A DNA stretch of 35,523 nt. Origin: Fluviicola sp. (GTDB lineage: Bacteria > Bacteroidota > Bacteroidia > Flavobacteriales_D > Crocinitomicaceae). The position numbers were made by a program, and so were the translations under genes. This document shows, piece by piece, positions 9,817 through 16,648 of this stretch. How positions within the stretch are numbered: the first letter of the stretch is position 1; every line of letters starts with the position of its first letter. The notes beneath the pieces were generated by a model that saw nothing but the letters and a program-made list of their open reading frames with translations, was not told the origin of the DNA and did no database searches. Location: contig JARWZO010000001.1 in the NCBI GenBank assembly GCA_029866325.1, forward strand, positions 1-35,523, given 5' to 3'.

Positions 9817-11025
9817 ATGAAACAATTCGCACTCATTCTTCTGTTAGCTACGGCAGTTTCAGGCTGTAGCACCTTGAAATTAGTAAAACTCTTAAAACAA
9901 GGCGATGTGGAACAACCTTCCTTCACAGCCGAAATTCCCTTCGAAATGCGCATGGGCTTGGTGGTGGTGAAAGTCAACATCGAGGGGAAAGACTACGATT
10001 TTATGGTCGACACCGGCGCGCCGAATGTGGTGACGAAAGAATTGGCTGCAGACCTAAATCTAAAGGCCAAAGTGGAACGGAAAACCGGCGATTCGCAAGG
10101 GAAGAAGGAAGTGCTTCAATTTGCCGAAATGCCCGAAATGCTGATCGGAGGTGTACATTTCATCGAAACGGGAGCAGCCATCGCCGACCTCAAACGTTCC
10201 AATGAAATTGCCTGTCTCGATGTCGACGGTTTTGTGGGTTCCAACCTCATGAAAGAAGCCGTGTGGCAATTTGATTACGAGCGAAAAGTGATCACCATTT
10301 CAGACAGTATTGATGCGTTTGAGATTCCGGCGACTGCTTTCCGCATTCCGTTTACGCCGGCTACATCTTTCACACCGCTCGTAGACATTACCTATAACGG
10401 CGTTACCGACAAACTGGTGACCTTCGATACGGGTTCCAACGGTTATTTTGGTAGTTCGGCATCCACGCGAAAAACGTTGCAATCAGAAGGTAAGCTAGCC
10501 AACCCGGCGATTGGTGTTGGTGCCAATTCATCCGGATTGTACGGATTGGGCGACGGTGATTCTACCTACAACGCTCTGATTAAAGACACGAAGCTCGGTA
10601 GTCTCACCATTCCTGAGCAAGTTGTTTCCTTCGGACCGGGAGCTCGCACTATTGGCACAAAATTCCTGGAACATTACCGTGTCATCATCAATTGGTCTAC
10701 CAATGAGATTATTCTGATTCCAACGGATGATTTCATCAACAACAAACTCGAAAACTTTGGAATCAGTCCTTTTTACAACAATGATCAGTTGGAAGTACGC
10801 CTCGTAATGCTGGGTTCAGAAGCCGACAAAATGGGCATTCGATTGGGCGACCGCATTTTGGAAGTCAACGGAAACGACACACGAGTTTTTACCAAGGACA
10901 TGTGGTGCGATGTCTTGAACGATGGTTTGGTGCCGGAAGGAGAAAAAACGATGACCTTGCTGATTGAACGTGAAGGCGAAAACCTGAAAGTGCAGTTGAC
11001 GAAAAGGGATTTGATGAACAAGTAG
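9817..11025 (+). CDS. Retropepsin-like aspartyl protease lipoprotein with PDZ domain
   Basis: A 402-aa lipoprotein (lipobox AVSGC, C17) predicted to act in the periplasm or on the outer membrane. Two aspartyl-protease lobes are visible: MVDTGAPNVV with the catalytic D65-T66-G67, and TFDTGSNGYF with D204-T205-G206. A C-terminal PDZ domain (about residues 315-395) contains the carboxylate-binding segment SEADKMGIRLGDRILEVNG. Bacterial retropepsin-like proteins often carry one D(T/S)G per chain and dimerise; two DTG motifs in one chain suggest a monomeric pepsin-like arrangement. The PDZ domain may regulate it or present substrate. It stands alone, with no operon partner. The substrate cannot be told from the sequence. 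The ATG start lies just upstream of the signal peptide and needs no adjustment. Confidence 0.88.
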   Translation: MKQFALILLLATAVSGCSTLKLVKLLKQGDVEQPSFTAEIPFEMRMGLVVVKVNIEGKDYDFMVDTGAPNVVTKELAADLNLKAKVERKTGDSQGKKEVLQFAEMPEMLIGGVHFIETGAAIADLKRSNEIACLDVDGFVGSNLMKEAVWQFDYERKVITISDSIDAFEIPATAFRIPFTPATSFTPLVDITYNGVTDKLVTFDTGSNGYFGSSASTRKTLQSEGKLANPAIGVGANSSGLYGLGDGDSTYNALIKDTKLGSLTIPEQVVSFGPGARTIGTKFLEHYRVIINWSTNEIILIPTDDFINNKLENFGISPFYNNDQLEVRLVMLGSEADKMGIRLGDRILEVNGNDTRVFTKDMWCDVLNDGLVPEGEKTMTLLIEREGENLKVQLTKRDLMNK

Positions 11026-11059
11026 ACCGGTTCGTAAAATTGCTAATTACAATCCGAAC

Positions 11060-11089
11060 TTTAATTATGGCGAATTCGCCATAATTAAA
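11060..11089. repeat. Perfect 30-bp palindrome
   Basis: Bases 11060-11089 form a perfect, spacer-free palindrome centred on GGCGAATTCGCC and flanked by TTTAATTAT/ATAATTAAA. It lies 35 bp after the protease stop and ends in AAAA on one side, so it can fold as a terminator-like hairpin. It might also be a protein-binding site. Confidence 0.85.
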
Positions 11090-11121
11090 AGTCAGGCAGG
11101 TTTAAATAGGTATAAAATAAT

Positions 11122-11146
11122 TGATTGGTCTCAACAGTACCACAAT
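11122..11146. repeat. Short repeat copy 1 (inverse of 26323-26347)
   Basis: TTGATTGGTCTCAACAG followed by TACCACAAT is the reverse complement of the sequence at 26323-26347, except for one extra base. It lies between the 30-bp palindrome and the MITE-like hairpin, with no gene attached. Confidence 0.45.
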
Positions 11147-11223
11147 TCACTCTTACTTTTTGCTCCGCCGCTTTGAGAGATTGGAAAGGACTTCGAGAGA
11201 GGTCCGTTTTTGTGGATGAATGT

Positions 11224-11375
11224 GCCACCCTCCTCCATCCTCCCTCAAGGGAGGAGGTAGATATCCGTAGTAATAAAATAAATGATTCTATACAACAATC
11301 GCGGCATTGAAGTTAGCTTTGAAATCAATGCGGCAAGCCTGCTTCCTCCCTTGAGGGAGGATCGAGGAGGGTGGC
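11224..11375. repeat. MITE-like hairpin element with 34-bp inverted ends
   Basis: The terminal arms 11224-11257 and 11342-11375 are reverse complements at 32 of 34 positions. Each contains its own small palindrome, CCTCCCTTGAGGGAGG. The 84-bp interior holds a further stem, 11301-11310 with 11325-11334 (9 of 10 paired). No open frame of credible coding character runs through it, and there is no transposase. I see no clear target-site duplication. Similar CCTCCCT-AGGGAGG repeats are common between genes in Bacteroidota. Confidence 0.75.
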
Positions 11376-11638
11376 GATTTCTCACCAGAAATCACACTTC
11401 TCATTTTGCGGTAAACCGCAATGAAAACACTGTATTTATACGGTTGATGGTGTGGGGTGGAATGGGTAGGTTTAGCACACGAATGCTTGGCGAGTGCGCA
11501 TGAAGTAAAGTACGGATAGTGTAGAAGAATGAGTATTAAAAATGCGTATTCTTTTTTTTGGTTTAATATATTGAAAAACAATACGTTAGACTAGGTTAAT
11601 GGATTTGGTAGAGCTTAGGAGTATTCGTAAATAAGAAA
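11376..11638. other. Gene-free stretch upstream of the YHYH gene
   Basis: I see no coding sequence here; the short open frames have atypical composition and no homology that I recognise. It contains a GTTAGAC motif at 11585-11591, about 50 bp before the GTTAGGC at 11639. This may be the remnant of an earlier cassette boundary. Confidence 0.4.
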
Positions 11639-11710
11639 GTTAGGCACAAGCTATAAAATGACATTAAACCATTATAAATTCAGGAAGTCTAATTGTAAAA
11701 TCATATTTTA

Positions 11711-12616
11711 ATGAAATATAAAAAAGTTAATTTAATTCTAACAATAGCCATACTTTTATTTATATATGGTTGCAAAGATGCACAACTTCCGAATAGTGAA
11801 GTAAATATCATCGTTAAGAACGGTTATCGCTATATCAGTTCAAACGGCGTACCAAACCATGAAACAGGTAAATTTCCAAACCAACATGACCCTGTTGCGA
11901 TTAAAGCACAAAAGTTTGAATTTAGAATGCCACTTACGCCAAATGAGTTAGATAAACCAATGAACACCAATGGATATGAATTTGGAGTAGCATTGAATGG
12001 AATTCAATTTGACCCAAATGGTCCTTTTTATATTGATGGAGAAGAAAAAAGAGCAATTAAAAATCCTTTTGATGGAATTGAGAGCGGGTGGCAATATGAG
12101 GGTCTTTCCGAAAATGTAAATTTAGGACATGACCATAATAATGCCCATGTTCAGCCACCAGGAACCTATCATTATCATGGTGTACCTACGCTATTTATTA
12201 CAAAACTTCAAAAAGAACAATCTTCCGACATGATATTGTTGGGTTATGCAGCTGATGGCTTTCCAATTTATAATAGTCAGGTTCCGAGTGATGCCAATGA
12301 TTTAAGTTCACCCGTCATAACTGTTAAAAGTAGTTATCGTTTAAAGAAAGGAAACAGACCGGAGAATCCGCCAAACTTACCAACAGGACCGAAAGGAAAT
12401 TATGATGGTACTTTTGTTCAAGATTATGAATATGTAGATTCATTAAGCGAATTGGACAAATGCAATGGACGGTTTGGCGTAACCAAAGAATACCCAAAGG
12501 GAACTTATTATTATGTAATTACTGAAAACTGGCCATACATTCCAAGATATTTTAAAGGTAACCCCGATGATTCCTTTAGATTTTTACCAACGGAAATAAT
12601 AAGTAAAATGAAATAA
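11711..12616 (+). CDS. YHYH-domain lipoprotein
   Basis: A 301-aa lipoprotein (signal peptide with lipobox IYGC, cysteine near residue 21) of the YHYH family. The eponymous motif is in GTYHYHGVP (about residue 150) and is preceded by a His/Asn-rich stretch LGHDHNNAHVQPPG. Next comes the second conserved block LGYAADGFPIYN (about residue 176). The histidines suggest metal binding; the family's reaction is not known to me. The gene is clearly more AT-rich than its neighbours, which fits horizontal acquisition. It has no operon partner, and the stop is followed within two bases by the GCCTGTGCCTAAC motif. That tight packing of gene and 3' element is characteristic of gene cassettes. Confidence 0.87.
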   Translation: MKYKKVNLILTIAILLFIYGCKDAQLPNSEVNIIVKNGYRYISSNGVPNHETGKFPNQHDPVAIKAQKFEFRMPLTPNELDKPMNTNGYEFGVALNGIQFDPNGPFYIDGEEKRAIKNPFDGIESGWQYEGLSENVNLGHDHNNAHVQPPGTYHYHGVPTLFITKLQKEQSSDMILLGYAADGFPIYNSQVPSDANDLSSPVITVKSSYRLKKGNRPENPPNLPTGPKGNYDGTFVQDYEYVDSLSELDKCNGRFGVTKEYPKGTYYYVITENWPYIPRYFKGNPDDSFRFLPTEIISKMK

Positions 12617-12631
12617 AGCCTGTGCCTAACA

Positions 12632-12743
12632 TCGGTTTGGCAATATGGCGGCTGAAGTGCTTCTACCAAACATTTGTGCAAGGTTCAACTGTAGTAATTC
12701 TATTGAACTTTAGTGCTAAAAATCCGCCACATCGCCAAGCCGA
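12632..12743 (+). repeat. Large imperfect stem-loop (attC-like) after the YHYH gene
   Basis: The outer arms 12632-12651 and 12724-12743 pair at 18 of 20 positions (one G-U, two A-C mismatches). An inner stem, 12680-12688 with 12703-12711, pairs over nine bases. The total span, including the GCCTAAC box at 12624-12630, is about 130 bp, within the range of long attC sites. The isolated mismatches in the stem resemble the imperfect pairing of folded attC sites. It could alternatively be a structured 3' UTR or a decayed MITE. Confidence 0.6.
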
Positions 12744-12806
12744 GAACCGTCAACCCCAACCCACTTCAAAAATTCCCCATTCTTATAATGTTTACTCCAT
12801 TTTACC

Positions 12807-12814
12807 TATCTTTG
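12807..12814 (+). promoter_or_regulatory. Bacteroidota -7 box upstream of fic
   Basis: TATCTTTG matches TAnnTTTG exactly and lies 28 bp before the ATG at 12843. An imperfect -33 element (TTTA at 12791) precedes it. It suggests that the Fic gene has its own promoter. Confidence 0.5.
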
Positions 12815-12842
12815 TCTATACTCAATTTTGTGTCAAATCTCC

Positions 12843-13394
12843 ATGAAAAATATCGGCAAGAATAGTTTAGAAAACGCATTCCGATTGTTTGAATCGAATG
12901 ATATTGGCAAGATAGAAATCGGCACAACGAAGGGGCTCAAAGAAATTCACCACTATCTATTTGACGGTTTGTATGATTTCGCCGGAGAGATAAGAACGCT
13001 CAATAGTTCAAAGGGAGGTTTTCGATTTGCAAATGCACTATATCTCAATGAAATTTTAGTAAAGATTGAGCAAATGCCGGAAAGTAGTTTTGAAGAAATC
13101 GTTGCTAAATATGTCGAGATGAATATCGCTCATCCTTTCTTGGAAGGCAACGGCAGATCTATGCGAATCTGGTTGGACATGATTCTAAAAAATAGACTTA
13201 ACAAAGTGGTCAACTGGCAATTCATTGACAAAACGCTTTATTTACAGTCAATGGAAAGAAGTCCCATTAATGATTTGGAATTAAGGACTTTATTAATGCA
13301 GCATCTTACCGATGATGTTGACAATAGAGAAATTATTTTTAAAGGCATAGAGCAATCCTACTATTACGAAGGTTATCAGAAAGATGAAGAATAA
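12843..13394 (+). CDS. Fic-domain AMP-transferase, class III (C-terminal inhibitory helix)
   Basis: A 183-aa Fic protein. The Fic family transfers AMP, or related groups, from nucleotides to hydroxyl side chains of target proteins. The complete catalytic motif [12 protein letters not shown] is at residues 97-108, with catalytic H97, the acidic E101 and the arginines that bind phosphates. The upstream flap region is [14 protein letters not shown] (39-52). At the C-terminus SYYYEG (172-177) matches the inhibitory motif (S/T)xxxE(G/N). This places it in class III, whose single small domain carries the inhibitory helix at its end, as in the Neisseria Fic protein of similar length. E176 would block productive ATP binding until relieved. 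I chose the ATG at 12843 over a TTG at 12828. It lies 87 bp after the attC-like stem-loop. The target is unknown; type II topoisomerases are the known targets of the Neisseria member. Confidence 0.93.
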   Translation: MKNIGKNSLENAFRLFESNDIGKIEIGTTKGLKEIHHYLFDGLYDFAGEIRTLNSSKGGFRFANALYLNEILVKIEQMPESSFEEIVAKYVEMNIAHPFLEGNGRSMRIWLDMILKNRLNKVVNWQFIDKTLYLQSMERSPINDLELRTLLMQHLTDDVDNREIIFKGIEQSYYYEGYQKDEE

Positions 13395-13492
13395 TCGTTG
13401 AGGTTTTCTAAAAAGTTCCTTTCTTGGTAAAGAAAAATCGATTCGGTTTCTGTTACAAAGAAGTAAACAACTTGCACCTTGCAAAACTTTCT

Positions 13493-13500
13493 TATCTTTC
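13493..13500 (+). promoter_or_regulatory. Probable -7 box upstream of the 13569 gene
   Basis: TATCTTTC differs from TAnnTTTG at the last base. TTGC at 13472 stands 17 bp upstream as a -33 element. Transcription would begin near 13505 and give a leader of about 60 bases containing the palindrome at 13528-13547. Confidence 0.45.
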
Positions 13501-13509
13501 ATTGATCAA

Positions 13510-13557
13510 ATGAAGAACATTAAATTCATCCAGTTTGCAAACTGGATAACCAATTAA
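13510..13557 (+). CDS. Possible 15-aa leader ORF
   Basis: A short frame, ATG to TAA, encoding MKNIKFIQFANWITN, lies in the presumed leader of the next gene. It overlaps the palindrome at 13528-13547 and ends 11 bp before the next start. Its translation is speculative. Confidence 0.2.
   Translation: MKNIKFIQFANWITN
13528..13547. promoter_or_regulatory. Perfect 20-bp palindrome in the leader (operator or hairpin)
   Basis: Bases 13528-13547 are a perfect palindrome with the core CAGTTTGCAAACTG, 21 bp before the ATG of the secreted protein gene. The size and symmetry fit an operator for a dimeric regulator. In RNA it would fold into a hairpin near the start codon. Confidence 0.5.
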
Positions 13558-13568
13558 AATCGAAGACG

Positions 13569-14063
13569 ATGAAATGTTTATTACTTTCTCTACTACTTGC
13601 CTTTTCGTTTTGCGGATTTGGTCAAGACTTTTTCTATCTGGAAGACATTCGTTTAAAAAAGGATGCTGATTTTATTGATAATGAAGCCGAAGTGATCAAA
13701 GCGGTTGATTATTTGATGAGTACAAGTGTTGATGAAAGTAATATGAATAGAAAAGCATGTACTCGATTTATCATAAAGTATGCTGAAAAGTCGCCTTTCA
13801 TTAGTATGACATTAGATGGTTCCCTGATAAAAGTTTATACAGGAAATTCGGATCTCTTACAACTATTTATGGGACTTTGGCTTAAATCTGCCATCAACAA
13901 CAAAAATGAAACAGAAGCCTTTCACGAGGAATACATCTACACGCAACTAAGCGAATACTGTGCTAAAGGCAACGGAATTGTGAAAACCGAAGTGATCGAA
14001 TCATTAATTACTGCTGGAGAAAACGACGATATTCCGAATTGGATTGTCAATTTAAAAAAGTAG
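13569..14063 (+). CDS. Small secreted protein, function unknown
   Basis: A 164-aa protein with a clear Sec signal peptide (residues 1-18, ending FCGFGQ). The mature part is predicted to be mainly alpha-helical and polar, with two cysteines (near residues 64 and 136). I recognise no domain. It is convergent with the EamA transporter gene, with only 15 bp between the two stop codons. It may be regulated through the palindrome in its leader. Start, composition and signal peptide make it a credible gene. Confidence 0.75.
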   Translation: MKCLLLSLLLAFSFCGFGQDFFYLEDIRLKKDADFIDNEAEVIKAVDYLMSTSVDESNMNRKACTRFIIKYAEKSPFISMTLDGSLIKVYTGNSDLLQLFMGLWLKSAINNKNETEAFHEEYIYTQLSEYCAKGNGIVKTEVIESLITAGENDDIPNWIVNLKK

Positions 14064-14078
14064 TAGAATACAAATAAC

Positions 14079-14984
14079 TCAGACCCTTACCTTTCGATTA
14101 ATCATATACACCGCCCCAATCCCAACTACACCTCCGATGATCGTATGAATTTCGATCTTTTCACCTAAGATCGCCCAAGCCGAAAGCGCTGCTGTAAACG
14201 GCACGGTGAAAATAAAACTACTGGCTTTTTCGGCGCCAATTTTAGCTGTGGCGAAGAAATACATGGTGGTTGCCAATGTCGTAACGATAACACTTCCGAA
14301 GAGCAGGTTGCCCCAAAAGTTGAAATCTTTGATCTGCACCAAACGTACCACTTCCGAAACATCCATGAATGGAAGAAGGAAGATCAGCGTTGCCACGTAC
14401 ATCCACCATGAAAAGGAAAACGATGAACCGTATCGGCCTGCTTTGGAGGTAAATTTGCTCATGACCGACCATAAAAAGGCACTCAATAGAAATAATCCGT
14501 TCCATGGATTGGCCAGAATATTCACGTTCGACCAAATTTCGAGCATTGTCAATCCGGCGATGATACCGAGTGTAATGCCAATGGCTTCATTGCGGTTCGG
14601 GCGTTTCCAGTCGATGATGATTCCCAGAATGTAGGCCATGATCGGGTTCATGGTGGTTACCAAAATACCTCCTGCACCGGCATTTCCTGTTTGCAAGCCT
14701 TTCAGGAAACTGTAATTGTACACCGCCATCAATGCGGCCGAAATTAGCACAAACGGAATGCCCTTGCGTGAAATTTTAATCGGAATTTTCAGAATGATGA
14801 GCAACAACAGCAAACTCAAGATCACCAAAATGTAGCGGAAAATCCCCAATTCGATGGGTGTTCCATACGCTGTAAGCACATGACTCGAAGGCCAGCTCAC
14901 TCCCCACAAGACCATGCTTATAATCATGGCTATGGTAAGGTTGGTCGAAGTTTTTTCGGGAGTTGTGTTCATGGAAGCGTACAT
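14079..14984 (-). CDS. DMT-superfamily transporter, EamA family
   Basis: A 301-aa inner-membrane protein with about ten hydrophobic segments arranged as two EamA repeats. Typical family features are MVLWGVSWPSSHVL in the first segment, the NPIMAYILGIIIDW motif in the first repeat, and its counterpart FTVPFTAALSAWAILGEKIEIHTIIGG in the second. Members export or exchange small metabolites such as amino acids; the substrate cannot be told here. There are two in-frame ATGs (14984 and 14972), and the second gives the more usual short N-terminus. It lies downstream of the SUMF1-domain gene on the same strand with a 101-bp gap that holds a short palindrome. Confidence 0.92.
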   Translation of the reverse strand: MYASMNTTPEKTSTNLTIAMIISMVLWGVSWPSSHVLTAYGTPIELGIFRYILVILSLLLLLIILKIPIKISRKGIPFVLISAALMAVYNYSFLKGLQTGNAGAGGILVTTMNPIMAYILGIIIDWKRPNRNEAIGITLGIIAGLTMLEIWSNVNILANPWNGLFLLSAFLWSVMSKFTSKAGRYGSSFSFSWWMYVATLIFLLPFMDVSEVVRLVQIKDFNFWGNLLFGSVIVTTLATTMYFFATAKIGAEKASSFIFTVPFTAALSAWAILGEKIEIHTIIGGVVGIGAVYMINRKVRV

Positions 14985-14990
14985 TGCGCC

Positions 14991-15010
14991 TATGCTGAAG
15001 CTTCAGCGTA
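14991..15010. repeat. Short palindrome between the SUMF1 and EamA genes
   Basis: A 20-bp palindrome built on GCTGAAGCTTCAGC (14994-15007), with only one G-U type deviation in the outer bases, lies 7 bp upstream of the EamA start on the minus strand. No T-tract follows. It may be an operator or an mRNA processing hairpin. Confidence 0.45.
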
Positions 15011-15085
15011 AGCATTGTGGTGCAAAAATACGCAAAGCCCAACAGGTAAAACCTTAAGAAGGTTGCGTTTTTCGGCAGGAATTCG

Positions 15086-16126
15086 TTAAAATTCCTCAAG
15101 AACATCCATTGCAAGCCGAAAACCGCGATAGGGAGTAGTTTCCGTAGACGAATCGTAGGTTTCTTCGGTGGTGTTTTGGAGGTAATAGCCGGTATCGTTC
15201 CAGCTACCACCTTTCGTAATGCCGTATTCGGCAACCATTTCTTCTACGTTCCCGGCCATGTTGTAGAGTCCGCTGAGTCCCGGAAGAAAACTGTAAACCG
15301 GCGCTGAATAATCGGAGTCTTCTTTCAGCATAGCTGGACCAAAATTGACATAACCGGGCATGCTGATGTAAAAACCTTCTGTGATGGTGTCGTTCTGATG
15401 AATCAAAGTGCCATCTACATACTGCACCGATGATTGATCAATGAGTTTGAAATTAGCGAGCGGTTCCCCCTGGTCATTGAGCATTGCATGATCATATCCT
15501 GCCGATGCTTTTTGTGGCCAAGGAAAAAGAAAGATGTCTGCAGTATAGAGAGTAGAAGTAGTTTTTCCTTTTTTCGGTTCTTCGTAATTGGCACCCGAAA
15601 AAGCGGCATACATCCATTCGTTTTTTGTAGGGAGGCGAAAGCGTACTTTTTTGTGCTTCCTATCCGGATTTTCATTGTAACGTTCAGTGAGCCATTCACA
15701 GTAACGTTCTGCTTGTTGATGCGTAACTCCAACCACGGGATAATGATTATACGCCGGATGACGTAAATAATAGTCTAAATATTTGTTTCCGAAGCCCTCG
15801 CCTTTTATCCAAACCGTGGTATCAGGCAGAGCTGTTGTGTATGCATCCATGTTTGTGTTACGCAAGGAATAGAGGTATTCCAAATAATCTAAATTACTCA
15901 CCTCGTAAGCACCGATATAAAAAGGTCCTACATTGAATTTTTCCTGTCGCGCGGACACAACAGGTGGCATTACTACATCTTGATCAGCATATCCAAGAAG
16001 CACGATTCCGCTATCCAGATACACCATCCGCGATTCTTCTGCTTTCAGGTATTTTTTTTCAGCATCCTTTTGGGCAATCGCAATGAAAGAAGACAGGAAT
16101 GATAAAAGAAGTAGTAATCGCAACAT
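15086..16126 (-). CDS. Secreted SUMF1 (formylglycine-generating enzyme-like) domain protein
   Basis: A 346-aa exported protein. I take the ATG at 16126 because it starts the signal peptide MLRLLLLLSFLSSFIAIAQ; the open frame upstream runs into palindromic repeats and is not coding. The SUMF1/FGE fold is seen in order: IGAYEVSNLDYLEYL, PVVGVTHQQAERYCEWLTE, FRLPTKNEWMYAA, GLYNMAGNVEEMVAEYGITKGGSW and the end YRGFRLAMDV. I do not see the active-site cysteine pair of true formylglycine-generating enzymes, so it is probably a structural or binding version. In Bacteroidota, GldJ and GldK of the gliding/T9SS machinery have this fold, but the absence of a lipobox and of neighbouring gld genes means I do not assign either. 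Confidence 0.85.
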   Translation of the reverse strand: MLRLLLLLSFLSSFIAIAQKDAEKKYLKAEESRMVYLDSGIVLLGYADQDVVMPPVVSARQEKFNVGPFYIGAYEVSNLDYLEYLYSLRNTNMDAYTTALPDTTVWIKGEGFGNKYLDYYLRHPAYNHYPVVGVTHQQAERYCEWLTERYNENPDRKHKKVRFRLPTKNEWMYAAFSGANYEEPKKGKTTSTLYTADIFLFPWPQKASAGYDHAMLNDQGEPLANFKLIDQSSVQYVDGTLIHQNDTITEGFYISMPGYVNFGPAMLKEDSDYSAPVYSFLPGLSGLYNMAGNVEEMVAEYGITKGGSWNDTGYYLQNTTEETYDSSTETTPYRGFRLAMDVLEEF

Positions 16127-16218
16127 AAAAAGGTTTTTATAGAAACGAAGATAACATAAGGTAGTTACATGAAAATAAACAACATAGAGGGTGTATTTGA
16201 CGAATGTGGTATAATTTA

Positions 16219-16604
16219 GCCACAGATGGCACAGATTTTCACGGATTTCAGTCCCTACGGGCAAGGTCATTAAGTTAAGCTTTATATCGTATATAAACAA
16301 GTTGCGCAATAAATGAAGTCCCATCGGGACGTAATATGATAAAAAAGGGACGTGAACCACGTTTTACCCCACTAGGGGTAAGATATACTGTTATATGGTT
16401 GTTGTTTAGTTTCACCCCTACGAGGTGATGGATTATTTGGTAGCCTAGTGTTACCATATTTCGTCCCTACAGGACGGAAATAGAGATTGTACCACTCATT
16501 TATTAATTGGTTGTGCATTAATTCTAGAGCTTAACTTAATGACATGGCCCTACGGGACAATGAATACCTGCATCGATTATCCGTGAAAATCTGCGACATC
16601 TGCG
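16219..16604. repeat. Nested block of REP-like inverted repeats
   Basis: The outer arms (16219-16245 and 16579-16604) pair around ACAGATTTTCACGGAT / ATCCGTGAAAATCT. The next arms (16251-16281 and 16528-16558) pair at about 26 of 31 positions and end in ATTAAGTTAAGCT. Inside are four small palindromes of the type GTCCCATCGGGAC (16318-16330), ACCCC-ACTA-GGGGT, CACC-GGTG and GTCCCTACAGGAC. Together they fold as one large cruciform-like block of about 390 bp. It fills the gap between the SUMF1-domain gene and the histidine kinase. There is no credible ORF or transposase. Confidence 0.8.
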
Positions 16605-16648
16605 ACCAATAAATAATATTGGTGGATCATTCTGCCTCCGTAGTGGTT

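Larger units (their letters stand above)
11639..12755 (+). mobile_element. Candidate gene cassette: YHYH gene with attC-like stem-loop
   Basis: The unit starts at GTTAGGCACAAGC (11639-11651), runs through one AT-rich gene, and continues at GCCTGTGCCTAAC (12618-12630), which is the inverted copy of the start (12 of 13 bases). The core motifs fit the integron attC consensus, GTTRRRY and RYYYAAC. A large imperfect stem-loop follows, ending near GTCAACC (12749-12755), a degenerate version of GTTRRRY. No integron integrase is in the window, so the assignment as an integron-type cassette is inference. Confidence 0.45.

Noticed and set aside
11125-11581. Several short open frames on both strands between the protease and YHYH genes
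   Set aside because: They run across the inverted-repeat arms, lack signal or domain features, and have no credible starts.
12622-12846. A 74-codon frame after the YHYH gene
   Set aside because: It is entirely made of the attC-like stem-loop and the promoter of the Fic gene.
14206-14634. A 142-codon frame antisense to the EamA gene
   Set aside because: It lies opposite a well-supported membrane transporter and has no recognisable features.
16127-16360. N-terminal extension of the SUMF1-domain frame
   Set aside because: It reads through palindromic repeats, while a proper signal peptide begins at 16126.
16318-16475. CRISPR-like array in the repeat block
   Set aside because: The GTCCC-type palindromes differ in sequence and spacing, and no cas genes are present.
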